From: an uncultured bacterium
Lineage (GTDB): Bacteria; Bacillota_I; Bacilli_A; RF39; UBA660
Length of the DNA: 64,000 nucleotides
Assembly: GCA_946560065.1 (NCBI GenBank)
Contig: CAMNUE010000007.1
Coordinates: 28,647-92,646 of the forward strand
Reading direction: 5' to 3'
The position numbers were made by a program, and so were the translations under genes. Below are positions 1 to 9,364 of this stretch, piece after piece. Each line of letters opens with the position of its first letter. Within the stretch, counting starts at the first letter, position 1. The notes under the pieces were generated by a model. That model was given only the letters and a program-made list of their open reading frames with translations. It was not told the origin of the DNA and ran no database searches.

Positions 1-1046
1 ACAAATATAATTTTTGTAACAGCATCACCAATACTGCAATGATTGTCCCTAATAACTTTAATTAATCTATTAGAATCAATTCCAAATAACAACATTAAGT
101 GCTTTAATAAAATATGATATTTTTCATAAATCCATTTTATCGGAACTTGTTGACCATTATTTACATAAGCAGCTATTGCCTCATCTGGAGTTTTACCATA
201 AGTATTAATCATATAATAAATTACCCAATAATTATATGAATTTTCTAAACAATAATTATACAGACTTTTTTCCTCTAATAATAAAGTAGTTTTTCTTTTT
301 GCATGTACTTCATTCTCTATTTCTTCCAAAGTTTTACCTGCTGAAACTAACTTATCTAACTTAATGACTGATATACCTAAATATTTAGAAAATTCCGAAT
401 AATCGCCTTGTTTCCCTCTTAAAAGTGCTTTTCTTCTTTTAAGTTGCGATTCTTTAGTTATAAAAACAGCTTTATCTATATTTCCATATAATTCATAATA
501 TTTTCTAAGAGTATCACGTTTTATTTCTTCAAGTTTAGCAATACCAGAAATAGTCATCAATTTTTTCTTATAAAGAATTGTTCCATTCTGCTTAGCTTGT
601 GCAGTCTTGGCAAAATCTACAGCTTTGTAAATATCGTTAGTTTCTTCATAATATTTAGCAAGTGCCTTATTCCCTACTTCCTCAAGTTCAGCAATTGCAT
701 GAATTGTCATATATTTATCGTAATAGAAAATATCGCCACTTCTCTTTTTTTGTGCATTTTTAGTCTCACCAACAGCTTGATAAATATCATCATAAGTTTC
801 ATAATTTTTCTTTAATGACTCAAACTTTAACTTTTCTTTTTTGGCAATGGCTTTTAAGCTTAGAATCTCATCATAATATTGAATATTTCTTTGAGCCAAA
901 GACTTTTTAGCACCAGCAACAGCTAAATTCATATCTCCTGTTTTTTTATACCAATCTGCCAAAGTTGAACGACTTATTCCTTCTAGTTTCGCAATTTCAG
1001 CCTGTGTCATCATTAATTTATTATATTCATACAATGGTCCTTTCAA
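1..1046 (-). CDS. Truncated protein made of tandem helix-turn-helix-like repeats
   Basis: The reading frame is open from a TTG at 1046 to the left edge, so about 348 residues are visible and the C-terminus is missing. The frame is closed upstream by a TAA, and AAAGGA lies 10 nt before the TTG; no ATG with a ribosome site is available. The protein is built from at least four repeats of about 46-60 residues sharing a pattern like IAKLEEI-x-R-x-TL-x-KYYE-x4-DI-x-KAV, followed by more degenerate copies. The repeats resemble the short helix-turn-helix modules found in phage and mobile-element DNA-binding proteins (family knowledge). It begins 18 nt after the stop of the upstream gene, so the two are probably co-transcribed. 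DNA binding is inference; the target is unknown. Confidence 0.7.
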   Translation of the reverse strand, partial: MKGPLYEYNKLMMTQAEIAKLEGISRSTLADWYKKTGDMNLAVAGAKKSLAQRNIQYYDEILSLKAIAKKEKLKFESLKKNYETYDDIYQAVGETKNAQKKRSGDIFYYDKYMTIHAIAELEEVGNKALAKYYEETNDIYKAVDFAKTAQAKQNGTILYKKKLMTISGIAKLEEIKRDTLRKYYELYGNIDKAVFITKESQLKRRKALLRGKQGDYSEFSKYLGISVIKLDKLVSAGKTLEEIENEVHAKRKTTLLLEEKSLYNYCLENSYNYWVIYYMINTYGKTPDEAIAAYVNNGQQVPIKWIYEKYHILLKHLMLLFGIDSNRLIKVIRDNHCSIGDAVTKIIF

Positions 1047-1063
1047 GCTACCAACATCCTTTC

Positions 1064-1687
1064 TTATTTTATTTTCGGCTTTTTAAGTTCTAAAACCTTT
1101 AAAAGATGATATGGGTTATTTTGAGGTTCATCTATAATTTGTACATTTCCACCATAACCACATTTTTCTGACCAACTACCATCAATATTTTCTCTAATTA
1201 CATGAAAATCCCTACATATAAAACCATTATTATAAAATATCGCAATCTTAGAACCGCCATGAATATTTTTAATACCAAAATCACTATCAAAATATTCTAT
1301 CTGCAAATCTTCCAAGTCTTTAATTAAATTAAACATAAGCTTATTAGAAAAATCACTACATCTACACAAATCTCCTGTTACCATAGGATTACTAATAAAA
1401 CCTATACTAAAATCTCTATATCCTTTTTCAAATTCTTCAAACTTCTTATAAAAGACATCAGGACAATCCAATCCTAAAGCATATGTATAACAATTTCCAA
1501 AATCATTACTGAATAACTCATAATCAACTTCATAATTTGAAATATTATTCATTAAAAAAATATTTAACTTACAATATTCTGCATACAAAACTCTAAGATC
1601 TTGAACACTAGAAACCAACGCTACTCTATTCTTTAATTTTAACAATTCCAATTTTATATACTGTTCACGTAATTTTATAATAACCAC
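1064..1687 (-). CDS. Hypothetical protein with Cys/His papain-like motifs
   Basis: A 207-residue protein with no signal peptide or membrane segment. Residues 65-70 read NCYTYA (Cys66) and residues 160-174 read DFHVIREN-x-DGSWSE (His162). The pair NCY-S/T-YAL plus DFH-x-x-R-x-x-DG-x-W-S is a recurrent signature of a Firmicute family that I take to have a papain/NlpC-like fold with a Cys-His centre; that assignment is from memory of the pattern. The first 60 residues are a helical extension of unknown role. The start is uncertain: the frame opens at a GTG whose only ribosome site (GAGG) is almost in contact with it. It lies just upstream of the truncated repeat protein and probably shares its transcript. 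Confidence 0.65.
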   Translation of the reverse strand: MVIIKLREQYIKLELLKLKNRVALVSSVQDLRVLYAEYCKLNIFLMNNISNYEVDYELFSNDFGNCYTYALGLDCPDVFYKKFEEFEKGYRDFSIGFISNPMVTGDLCRCSDFSNKLMFNLIKDLEDLQIEYFDSDFGIKNIHGGSKIAIFYNNGFICRDFHVIRENIDGSWSEKCGYGGNVQIIDEPQNNPYHLLKVLELKKPKIK

Positions 1688-1764
1688 CTCAAACTACTTT
1701 TTTACTTTAATCTAAAAGTATTTGACTATTATAACACAAAATATTATCAACAGTATTCTACCTT

Positions 1765-2850
1765 TCATCGAAAATGAATTGTATTATGCTTACAAGAATC
1801 ACATAAAGGTCCAAGTTCTAGATTATATTTTTTTGCAATTAGAGATGATTTTATTAAAACTTCTTTCATAAAATCTGGATTAGGTAAAAAAGTTTCTTCA
1901 TCATTTGGAATATATGGTGATAAAACAGGCAAACATCCTACTTTACACAATTCCTCAACCGCTCTTAAACTATCACTTATATTTTCAATTCCAATAATAA
2001 TACAAGATCTAACATTACCTACACCAAAAATATCCACAGCCATCTTTATAAACTTAAAATAATTATCTCTTCCAACAGAATCTTTTTGAGGAATATATTT
2101 TTGTCTATAAAAATCATTATATAATTCTAAATTTATTGATAAACCTGATATATTCCATTCTTTCAATTTTCTTAAAAACTCCAAATACCCCCTATCATTA
2201 TTACTAAATATATTTAATCCTCTTGGAACAAACATTATGTCAATAGAAAAGTATTTTCCATACTTCTTACCAAAAAACTCATAAACATTATTTAAGTACT
2301 CATAATCCTCACTTCTATTTAAAGGACTACCTCCACTTATTAAAATATGCCTAAATCCAACATTATTTAAAGCATATTGAAAAGCCTCATCTAAATCATC
2401 AATAGAATGTAGCATATATTCTTTTCTATTCAAATCACAAAATTTACATTTATTTGCACACCCATCAATAGGTTGAATTCTAATACGATCACCATGAACA
2501 TTAACATAATTGATTACCAAATCACCATTTGAAAGCTTAGCAGCTTGTAAAGCAAAGTCTGGAGGTTGAATTATATTCACAGTACAAATAGTTATTTCAC
2601 CATATTTTAAAACATAAATTTCATTAATTAAATAAACCTTATAAGGACTATCTTCATTCAAATTAGCATTAACATAAACACTAGAATTTAAGACTATCAT
2701 TAATCCCCTTGTCGTTATATAATCTTCATTATTAATTTGATTCTTATTACCTTTTTTTAAGGAATTATAACATTCTCTATCAATAGATATACCATAATAC
2801 AATAAATCCAATTTATACTCAAATAATTCCTTTGTCCTAATCTCTTTCAT
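1765..2850 (-). CDS. Radical SAM protein of unknown specificity
   Basis: The protein has an N-terminal domain of about 130 residues without a recognised family, then a radical SAM barrel with CANKCKFC (CxxxCxxC, numbered 137, 141 and 144 from an upstream TTG that opens the frame) that would bind the S-adenosylmethionine-cleaving 4Fe-4S cluster, followed by the glycine-rich ISGGSP motif. The C-terminus ends with a CDSCKH element that could hold an extra metal or cluster. I prefer the ATG at 2850 because GGTGG lies 5 nt upstream; the upstream TTG has no ribosome site. The substrate cannot be named: it is not lipoyl synthase or biotin synthase by its flanking motifs. It stands alone, divergent from the HD-domain gene. 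Confidence 0.8.
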   Translation of the reverse strand: MKEIRTKELFEYKLDLLYYGISIDRECYNSLKKGNKNQINNEDYITTRGLMIVLNSSVYVNANLNEDSPYKVYLINEIYVLKYGEITICTVNIIQPPDFALQAAKLSNGDLVINYVNVHGDRIRIQPIDGCANKCKFCDLNRKEYMLHSIDDLDEAFQYALNNVGFRHILISGGSPLNRSEDYEYLNNVYEFFGKKYGKYFSIDIMFVPRGLNIFSNNDRGYLEFLRKLKEWNISGLSINLELYNDFYRQKYIPQKDSVGRDNYFKFIKMAVDIFGVGNVRSCIIIGIENISDSLRAVEELCKVGCLPVLSPYIPNDEETFLPNPDFMKEVLIKSSLIAKKYNLELGPLCDSCKHNTIHFR

Positions 2851-3011
2851 ATCAGCCACCATCTTCAATAATTATAATAGCACAACTTTAATAACGACAA
2901 CTAAACTTTCAAATAAACTTCAAGAATAAATGTAAAATAAATATCTCTATGTTTACTAATTAATAAAAATAATTTAAAATATAATAATCATTATAAGAAA
3001 GGAAAGATTAG

Positions 3012-3929
3012 ATGAAAATAAATAATGAATTAAAATTGATATTTGAAGAGACTAAAAATAATAATCCAAATATGTCATTGGATGAAATTTTATACGCAGT
3101 ATATAATAAAATCAAAAAACAATACAACAAATCATTTGACGTACTAAGAAATATGATTTTAGAAGCAAATAATATTGATGAATTAGAATATTATACCAAA
3201 AATGTTAACCCAAATTTAAAAGAATACATTGAAAAAAATATATTCCCCGAATATGAAAAAAACGACGGTGGTCACAATATTGCACATATTCTAGAAGTCA
3301 TCAGAAGAATTTTCGCAATAAATGACACTTTTAAACTAGGATTAGATGATAATATAATGTACGCCATAGCCTCATGCCATGATTGGGGAAAATATGAAAA
3401 TCACGAAACTCATCATTTAATTGCCGCAAGAAACTTTATGAATGATGAAGGTATGAAAAAATTCTTTAATGACGATGAAAGACAGATAATCAAGGAAGCA
3501 ATCGAAGATCACCGTTCATCTAGAGAAGACGAACCAAGAAGTATTTATGGAAAATTGATTTCATCAGCCGATAGAAACACTAGAATTGAAATTGTATTTA
3601 TTAGAAGTTTTTTTGTTGCTAAAGAAAGAATGCCCGAAGAAAACATTGAAGACTATCTAGATTTTACAATTAAAAGATTAACGAAAAGATATGATGAAAA
3701 AAATCCTGAAAACATGTTTTTTGAAGATGAAACATACAAAGTATTTATCCACGATATGAGAGAATTATTAAAGAAAGAAGATGAGTTCAAAACTAGATAT
3801 TGTGAAGTTAACAATATAACATCAAGAGAACATAAGGTTAAAGACGAACTAGGCGCAATCATTTACACAGAAAATAATCAACAAAATAATTTTAAAAAAG
3901 TTAAAAAGTTATCTTCCACAATATTTTAA
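3012..3929 (+). CDS. HD-domain phosphohydrolase-like protein
   Basis: A 305-residue soluble protein with the metal-binding signature of the HD superfamily: His88 and His92 in HNIAHILEV, the His123-Asp124 pair in SCHDWGKYE, and a later EDHRSS segment that may supply another ligand. HD proteins usually hydrolyse nucleotides or phosphoesters; the substrate here is unknown. The N-terminal 80 residues are helical and acidic. The start has a strong AAAGGAAAG ribosome site. It is one of few plus-strand genes in the window, is monocistronic, and is followed directly by an intrinsic terminator. Confidence 0.8.
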   Translation: MKINNELKLIFEETKNNNPNMSLDEILYAVYNKIKKQYNKSFDVLRNMILEANNIDELEYYTKNVNPNLKEYIEKNIFPEYEKNDGGHNIAHILEVIRRIFAINDTFKLGLDDNIMYAIASCHDWGKYENHETHHLIAARNFMNDEGMKKFFNDDERQIIKEAIEDHRSSREDEPRSIYGKLISSADRNTRIEIVFIRSFFVAKERMPEENIEDYLDFTIKRLTKRYDEKNPENMFFEDETYKVFIHDMRELLKKEDEFKTRYCEVNNITSREHKVKDELGAIIYTENNQQNNFKKVKKLSSTIF

Positions 3930-3950
3930 ATATCTATAATACATAAAAGT

Positions 3951-3986
3951 AAAACTACTTTCAAATCATGAAAGTAGTTTTTTATT
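3951..3986 (+). terminator. Terminator of the HD-domain gene
   Basis: AAACTACTTTC at 3952-3962 pairs perfectly with GAAAGTAGTTT at 3970-3980 across a 7-nt loop, followed by a T-rich run. Confidence 0.85.
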
Positions 3987-4180
3987 CTAAAAAAACAAGT
4001 CACATACAAATATAACATGCATAAACACAACAAACTAAAGAGTAAACTATTATTTATATATAATTAGAATAATAATCTATAATTTTCTTATTCAACAAAA
4101 CAAATGAAAAGTTTGTTTAACACCAGCATGATATCAATGCACCAGTTATTTTCAACACAATGTTAATATCTAATCCTATT

Positions 4181-4522
4181 TTAATCATCTATAATCGGAG
4201 ATATTATTCTTTGACCAAAACTACGACTTTCCTTTTTTAATTTTTTAACAGGACCAGCAATTGCTTTATTACCATCAAAATTAGTTGTTTCTAGCAATAC
4301 ATCATCCTTATCTAAAAGAAAAATTGAATCTGTTTGCACTGCAACATAATATGCTTGGGCAGGAACACCATCTGTAAAATCATCAGTTAAAAAGCTTTGA
4401 ATCAAATAGCTCTTTTCATCATTTACTTTTACAATTCCAATACCATAAACTTCTTCTTCATCACAGATTCTTTTTGCTCCATAAGAAGCCCCTAAACCTG
4501 GTTCAAGTCCATAAATATTCAT
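4181..4522 (-). CDS. Hypothetical protein, 113 residues
   Basis: A small soluble protein of unrecognised family with no Cys pair, signal peptide or membrane segment. It reads as a mixed beta-rich fold (alternating hydrophobics in YGIGIVKV and AYYVAVQTDSIFLLDKDD), with a basic SFGQRI stretch near the C-terminus. AGAGGTG sits 5 nt before the ATG, supporting translation. It is isolated: the neighbouring upstream locus is a decayed gene. I cannot assign a function. Confidence 0.6.
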   Translation of the reverse strand: MNIYGLEPGLGASYGAKRICDEEEVYGIGIVKVNDEKSYLIQSFLTDDFTDGVPAQAYYVAVQTDSIFLLDKDDVLLETTNFDGNKAIAGPVKKLKKESRSFGQRIISPIIDD

Positions 4523-4587
4523 TTTTCACCTCTAAAATTATTTTATTAAAAAATCAATAATATTATAGTTTAAAATATATTTATAAG

Positions 4588-4961
4588 TCAAATTAATTCA
4601 TCTAACTTTTCAATCAAACTATTAACATAATTATCGACTTCTTTCTATATTGCTTTATGATTTTTAAAGTCTCTGGCAACTCTTTAATACCTGATTTTAA
4701 TTCCAAATGACCTATATTAAGAATAAATGTTTTTTTCGGAATAGTATTCTAACTCTTTTAAAGAACTTATAGGATAGTTACCACTACAAATATCATACCT
4801 ATACTTCATTAGTAAAGTATCATTTACAATTTGTATTCTCTCCTGTTAAAAATCAGGAAATATCACATTTAATCCTAAAGATGTACATTCTTTTACTAAA
4901 TACGGTACAAATGAATCTTTTTGTTACCTTTAAAGCTATGAATAATAAATAAACTTTTCAT
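4588..4961 (-). pseudogene. Decayed RBBP9/YdeN-like alpha/beta hydrolase
   Basis: A good start (GGTGAG then ATG at 4961) opens MKSLFIIHSFKGN, and after a frameshift continues as KDSFVPYLVKECTSLGLNV then IFPDF and a stop. Further down, in another frame, NIGHLELKSGIKELPETLKI matches the C-terminal His-containing end of the RBBP9/YdeN serine hydrolases. Only about 374 nt remain, against roughly 550 nt for an intact gene, and the middle carrying the GxSxG nucleophile appears deleted. At least two frameshifts and in-frame stops are present. The family call rests on motif pattern, not on a search. Confidence 0.6.
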
Positions 4962-5001
4962 AACCCTCACCTTTATCTATTTAGTATTATATCAAAGGAA
5001 A

Positions 5002-5026
5002 AATACCAATCACATTGACTGGTATT
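5002..5026 (-). terminator. Terminator downstream of tmRNA
   Basis: On the minus strand AATACCA pairs with TGGTATT across an 11-nt loop, followed by TTTCC. A second perfect hairpin, GTTCAAA-TTG-TTTGAAC at 5039-5055, lies between it and the tmRNA 3' end. Confidence 0.65.
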
Positions 5027-5066
5027 AATTTATATTAAGTTCAAATTGTTTGAACAGATTACTCAA

Positions 5067-5446
5067 TGGTGGAGCTGAGGAGAATCGAACTCCTGTCCAA
5101 AAATAGTGCCACATAAACCTCTACAAGCTTAGTTAACTAATTATATTCGCACATCAACCAAGTAGTTAACGACCAAGTTAATGCACTAGTCTTAAAATTC
5201 TTTCTACTCAGTAGACACTAAGTAGCTATAACCTATAAATATGAACCTCTAAATAATTCCTAGGTAAAAATCATTAGAAGCGCTGACCTATTCTTATTAT
5301 AAGGCATAAGCAACTGCTTGGTTTCCACCAAACAAGTTAGCTACAGCATTTTTTAATTTATTTGCATTTATTTTTTTGTGTCCGTAACGTGGACATTCGA
5401 CTTGCCATCTATGTTCATCTATTCCTGTCGAAACCAAATCAGCCCC
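5067..5446 (-). ncRNA. ssrA: tmRNA (ssrA)
   Basis: The transfer-messenger RNA that rescues stalled ribosomes together with SmpB. The 5' end reads GGGGCUGAUUUGGUUUCGAC and the 3' end carries the T-arm GGUUCGAUUCUCC-like stem (here GGAGUUCGAUUCUCC), then CAGCUCCACCA; G1-G7 pair with the 3' strand to form the acceptor stem. The reading frame inside ends NLFGGNQAVAYAL followed by two stops, giving an unusually long tag of roughly 26-28 residues, depending on the resume codon, which I could not fix. An extended -10 (TGA-TATAAT, 5458-5463) lies just upstream. smpB is about 4 kb upstream, separated by pflBA and a hypothetical gene. Confidence 0.95.
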
Positions 5447-5499
5447 ATGTGTACCTTATTATATCACAAAAAAACTAAAAAGATACACATATACAATAA

Positions 5500-6195
5500 T
5501 TATTTATATCCCTTAGTATTTTTTCTTTTAATTTTTTTCTTATTAACTTTTTGTTTTTTTCTATTATTTTTTTCACAGCTACTATTTACCTTACTAAAAT
5601 TTGGATTTAACTCCTTTAAAACTAATTCTAAATCACTAATAACACTATCAGGTATTAAAGAATCCATTCCTATTTCCGAAATAGACTTTAATCCACTAAG
5701 AGCTTCCTTTAAATTACCATATCTATGTTTCTTTAACATCTCATAATATTGCTTAGGAACACCAGTAAGTTCTCTAAGACTACTTCTGATTAAATAATTT
5801 ATATCTTGAATAATTTCTAAATCATCAATCCTTTTAATTTGTATTTCGCAATCAATTTTTTCTCCAAGCATATGATTACAATATTCATCCAAATTAGCCC
5901 TATATAAACGATAATCTGATGAAAGAATTTCTCCATCAACCGAAAATAAATTAGTACTTTTTTTAGGAACTATAGAAAGACCATTTAAATGATTTTCAGG
6001 CGAATTATTCAAATTATCAATAGTATGAACATCAAAAGATTTATAACCATTAAAATAACCTACCAAAACAGTCTTCTCATTAACTAAATACCCTTCAGTA
6101 TAAAAATCTTTTTTTACACTAAAATAAGCGTAAGGTTTATCATCTTTAGTAACCAAATAATATCTATTCTTTAAAATATTATTAGTACCTTCCAT
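5500..6195 (-). CDS. Hypothetical protein with a lysine-rich tail
   Basis: A 231-residue soluble protein not recognised as any family. The first 100 residues look beta-rich (YYLVTKDDKPYAYFSVKKDF), the middle is helical, and the last 30 residues are strongly basic (runs of KK, RK and KKK), which suggests nucleic-acid or ribosome contact, but that is inference. AGAGGTGA precedes the ATG by 4 nt. It lies between smpB/pflBA and ssrA in an otherwise conserved string. Confidence 0.6.
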   Translation of the reverse strand: MEGTNNILKNRYYLVTKDDKPYAYFSVKKDFYTEGYLVNEKTVLVGYFNGYKSFDVHTIDNLNNSPENHLNGLSIVPKKSTNLFSVDGEILSSDYRLYRANLDEYCNHMLGEKIDCEIQIKRIDDLEIIQDINYLIRSSLRELTGVPKQYYEMLKKHRYGNLKEALSGLKSISEIGMDSLIPDSVISDLELVLKELNPNFSKVNSSCEKNNRKKQKVNKKKIKRKNTKGYK

Positions 6196-6301
6196 AAAAT
6201 CACCTCTTTAATTAATTTTTTACTATAATTCAGTTATTAACAAAAGTCAAATTTAAAGAAAAAATATATATGTAAAAAACTGTATAAAACAACCAAAAAA
6301 A

Positions 6302-6330
6302 TTAATAATATTAGTAATTGATGATATAAT
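6302..6330 (+). promoter_or_regulatory. Promoter of pflBA
   Basis: An extended -10 (TGA-TATAAT, 6325-6330) with a poor -35 (TTAATA) 17 bp upstream. The transcript would have a short leader with GGAGG at 6337-6341. No clear regulator site was seen. Confidence 0.6.
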
Positions 6331-6351
6331 ATGTACGGAGGTTGAGAAGAA

Positions 6352-8583
6352 ATGAATGAATGGAGAAATTTTAAAGAAGGATCATGGAACAAAGAAATAA
6401 ATGTAAGTGATTTTATAAAAAATAACTATGTTCCATATACTGCAGGAGAAGAATTCTTAGCTGGTCCTACAGATAAAACTAAAAGAGTATTAAAAGTATA
6501 CGAAGATGTTTGTAAAGAAGAAGTAAAAAAACATGTCGTAGACATAGATGTTGATACTCCAGCTGGTATTAACGCATTCAAACCTGGATATATTTCAGAA
6601 GATGATGATGTAATAGTTGGTTTACAAACTGATCAGTTATGTAAAAGAAGTATAGTTCCTAAAGGTGGCTTAAAAATGGTCTACCAAGAACTTGATGCTT
6701 ACGGATATAAAATGAACCCAGAATTAGACAAATTCTGCAAAACAAACTTAGTAAAAACACACAATGATGGTGTATTTGATGCTTACACAAAAGAAATAAG
6801 AAAAGCAAGACACGTAAAATTATTAACAGGATTACCTGATGCGTATGGTCGTGGAAGAATCATTGGAGACTATAGAAGAGTTGCTTTATATGGTATCGAT
6901 AAATTAATGGAAGATAAGTTCAACGACTGGGATAATATGAAAATTGACGTAATGGACCAAGATACTATTCGCCTACGTGAAGAGATTTCAATGCAATATA
7001 AAGCCTTAAAAGAAATCAAAGAAATGGCTGCATCTTATGGATTTGATATTTCAAAACCAGCAAACAATGCAAAAGAAGCCGTTCAATGGACTTATTTCGG
7101 ATATTTAGCAGCTATTAAAGAAAACAATGGTGCTGCAATGTCACTTGGTAGAGTTGATGCCTTCTTCGATATTTACTTTGAAAGAGATTTAAAAGAAGGA
7201 ACTTTAACAGAAGAAGAGGCTCAAGAGATAATCGATCAATTTGTTATCAAATTAAGAGCTGCAAGACACTTAAGAACACCTGATTATGACGAACTATTCT
7301 CAGGAGATCCAACTTGGGTTACTTGTTCATTAGGTGGTATGACAGAAGACGGAAAAACAATGGTAAATAAAACATCTTTCCGTATCGTTCATACTTTAGA
7401 AAACTTAGAAAGTGCACCAGAACCAAATATGACTATTCTTTGGGCACAAGAATTACCAGAACCATGGAAAAAATACTGTGCTAAAGTTAGTATCGCAACT
7501 GATTCTATTCAATATGAAAATGATGATGTAATGCGTCCATCTATGGGAGACGATTATGCAATAGCGTGCTGTGTTTCATCGATGAGAGTTGGAAAAGATA
7601 TGCAATTCTTCGGAGCTCGTTGTAACTTAGCAAAAGCCTTATTATATTCGATTAATGGCGGTATAGATGAAGTAAAACGTGATTTAGTAATTCCTGGATT
7701 TGAAAAAATGACAGATGAAATATTAGATTATGACAAAGTAAAAGAAAACTACTGGAAGATGATTAAAGAAGTGGCTAGAATTTATAGTGATGCTATGAAC
7801 ATTATCCACTATATGCATGATAGATATGCTTATGAAGCTGGACAATTAGCTCTACATGATACATACGTAAATAGATTAATGGCTTACGGTGTCGCTGGAT
7901 TCTCAGTAGCAGTAGATTCCCTTTCAGCAATTAAATACGCAAAAGTAAAGCCAATTAGAGATGAAGAAGGAATTGCTATAGACTTCGAAATCGAAGGAGA
8001 TTTCCCTAAATTCGGTAATGATGATGATAGAGTCGATGAAATCGGTAAAGAATTACTTGAAAAAGTTTATTCTGAATTAGCTTCTCATCCATGTTATAGA
8101 AATGCCACTCCAACATTATCAGTTCTAACAATCACTTCAAACGTAGTGTATGGACAAAATACAGGAGCTACTCCAGATGGAAGAAAAGCAGGAGTTCCAT
8201 TTGCACCAGGAGCTAATCCAATGCATGGTAGAGACGCAAGTGGCGCAATAGCTTCACTAAACTCAGTAGCTAAACTAGATTGGGAAAATTGTTGTCGTGA
8301 TGGTATCTCAAATACATTCTCAATTGTACCAAGTTCTCTAGGTCAAAATGATGAAGATAGAATAAACAACCTAGTACAATTAATGGATGGATACTTCGCA
8401 CAAGGTGCACATCACTTAAACGTAAATGTTCTAAATAGAGAAATGTTAATTGACGCAATGGAAAATCCAGATAAATATCCATTACTTACAATCAGAGTTT
8501 CAGGTTACGCTGTAAGATTCAACAAATTAACAAGAAAACAACAAGAAGAAGTAATCTCTAGAACATTCCATGAAAAAATGTAA
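6352..8583 (+). CDS. pflB: Formate C-acetyltransferase (pyruvate formate-lyase)
   Basis: The glycyl radical enzyme that converts pyruvate and CoA to acetyl-CoA and formate in fermentation. At 743 residues it has the usual PFL length. The adjacent catalytic cysteines are visible in IACCVSSM (Cys406 and Cys407), and the radical glycine lies in RVSGYAVRF (Gly718) near the C-terminus, as expected. It overlaps the activase gene by 14 nt, so the two are one operon. This is the clearest evidence in the window for an anaerobic lifestyle. Confidence 0.97.
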   Translation: MNEWRNFKEGSWNKEINVSDFIKNNYVPYTAGEEFLAGPTDKTKRVLKVYEDVCKEEVKKHVVDIDVDTPAGINAFKPGYISEDDDVIVGLQTDQLCKRSIVPKGGLKMVYQELDAYGYKMNPELDKFCKTNLVKTHNDGVFDAYTKEIRKARHVKLLTGLPDAYGRGRIIGDYRRVALYGIDKLMEDKFNDWDNMKIDVMDQDTIRLREEISMQYKALKEIKEMAASYGFDISKPANNAKEAVQWTYFGYLAAIKENNGAAMSLGRVDAFFDIYFERDLKEGTLTEEEAQEIIDQFVIKLRAARHLRTPDYDELFSGDPTWVTCSLGGMTEDGKTMVNKTSFRIVHTLENLESAPEPNMTILWAQELPEPWKKYCAKVSIATDSIQYENDDVMRPSMGDDYAIACCVSSMRVGKDMQFFGARCNLAKALLYSINGGIDEVKRDLVIPGFEKMTDEILDYDKVKENYWKMIKEVARIYSDAMNIIHYMHDRYAYEAGQLALHDTYVNRLMAYGVAGFSVAVDSLSAIKYAKVKPIRDEEGIAIDFEIEGDFPKFGNDDDRVDEIGKELLEKVYSELASHPCYRNATPTLSVLTITSNVVYGQNTGATPDGRKAGVPFAPGANPMHGRDASGAIASLNSVAKLDWENCCRDGISNTFSIVPSSLGQNDEDRINNLVQLMDGYFAQGAHHLNVNVLNREMLIDAMENPDKYPLLTIRVSGYAVRFNKLTRKQQEEVISRTFHEKM

Positions 8584-9307
8584 TATGACTGGATCAATTG
8601 ATTCAATCGAAACTTTTGGACTAGTAGATGGACCCGGTATTCGTACTGTGGTCTTTCTTAATAGTTGTAACCTAAGATGTAAATTTTGTCATAATCCAGA
8701 AACATGGACTATGAAAGAAAAAAACTATTCAACAGATGACATAGTAAAAAAAATTTTAAGAAGTAAACCTTATTTTAAAAACAATGGCGGAGTAACTTTC
8801 TCTGGTGGAGAACCACTACTCCAATATGATTTTTTAGTAGAGGCTTGTAAAAAAATAAAAAAAGAAAATATCCACATAGCTATAGATACTTCTGGCATTG
8901 GTCATGGCAATTATAGTGAACTATTCGAAACAATTGATATGGTTTTATTAGATATAAAACATATAACTAAAGAAGGATATCAAAATATAACTCAAGTTGA
9001 TAAATTTGATGAATTCTTTAACTTTGTAAATCAACTTAATCAAACAAATATCGAAGTTTGGATAAGACAAGTAATAATTCCAGGAATTAATGACAATAAA
9101 GAATACATAACTGATTTAGCAAGTTTCATCAAGAAAAACATCAAAAATGTTACAAGAATAGATTTTCTTCCCTATCATAAATTAGGAGATGAAAAATACA
9201 AGAAACTAGGTATTAAAAACCAGTTCTTAGAAAAAGAAGCTATGAATAAAGAAAAATGTGACGAGTTATACAATGAATTTATGACTATCTACAAGAAGAA
9301 CAAGTAA
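8570..9307 (+). CDS. pflA: Pyruvate formate-lyase activating enzyme
   Basis: A 245-residue radical SAM activase that installs the glycyl radical on PflB. The cluster motif CNLRCKFC (Cys33, Cys37 and Cys40) and the downstream [11 protein letters not shown] glycine motif are intact. The start given overlaps the end of pflB; a second ATG at 8585, 1 nt after the pflB stop, is equally possible, as neither has a strong ribosome site and translational coupling is likely. The terminator stem begins inside its last codons. Confidence 0.95.
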   Translation: MKKCNMTGSIDSIETFGLVDGPGIRTVVFLNSCNLRCKFCHNPETWTMKEKNYSTDDIVKKILRSKPYFKNNGGVTFSGGEPLLQYDFLVEACKKIKKENIHIAIDTSGIGHGNYSELFETIDMVLLDIKHITKEGYQNITQVDKFDEFFNFVNQLNQTNIEVWIRQVIIPGINDNKEYITDLASFIKKNIKNVTRIDFLPYHKLGDEKYKKLGIKNQFLEKEAMNKEKCDELYNEFMTIYKKNK

Positions 9308-9322
9308 TTGTTCTTTTTTATT
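9296..9322 (+). terminator. Terminator of pflBA
   Basis: AAGAACAA at 9296-9303 pairs with TTGTTCTT at 9308-9315 over a GTAA loop that contains the pflA stop, followed by a T-rich run. Confidence 0.85.
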
Positions 9323-9364
9323 ATGAAAAATGTAATAACATAGCAAAATAAAAAAGAAGATGCT

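Noticed and set aside
597..815. 72-codon plus-strand ORF
   Set aside because: It is antisense to the minus-strand repeat protein, which has repeated conserved patterns in its own frame.
3930..4180. Possible small gene or terminator in the gap after the HD gene
   Set aside because: Apart from the HD-gene terminator, only a weak AAACAAA/TTTGTTT stem without a T run was seen, and no ORF with a ribosome site.
5378..5746. 122-codon plus-strand ORF over the tmRNA 5' end
   Set aside because: It overlaps the tmRNA and the lysine-rich hypothetical on the other strand; its sequence is a low-complexity Phe/Leu product of antisense poly-Lys codons.
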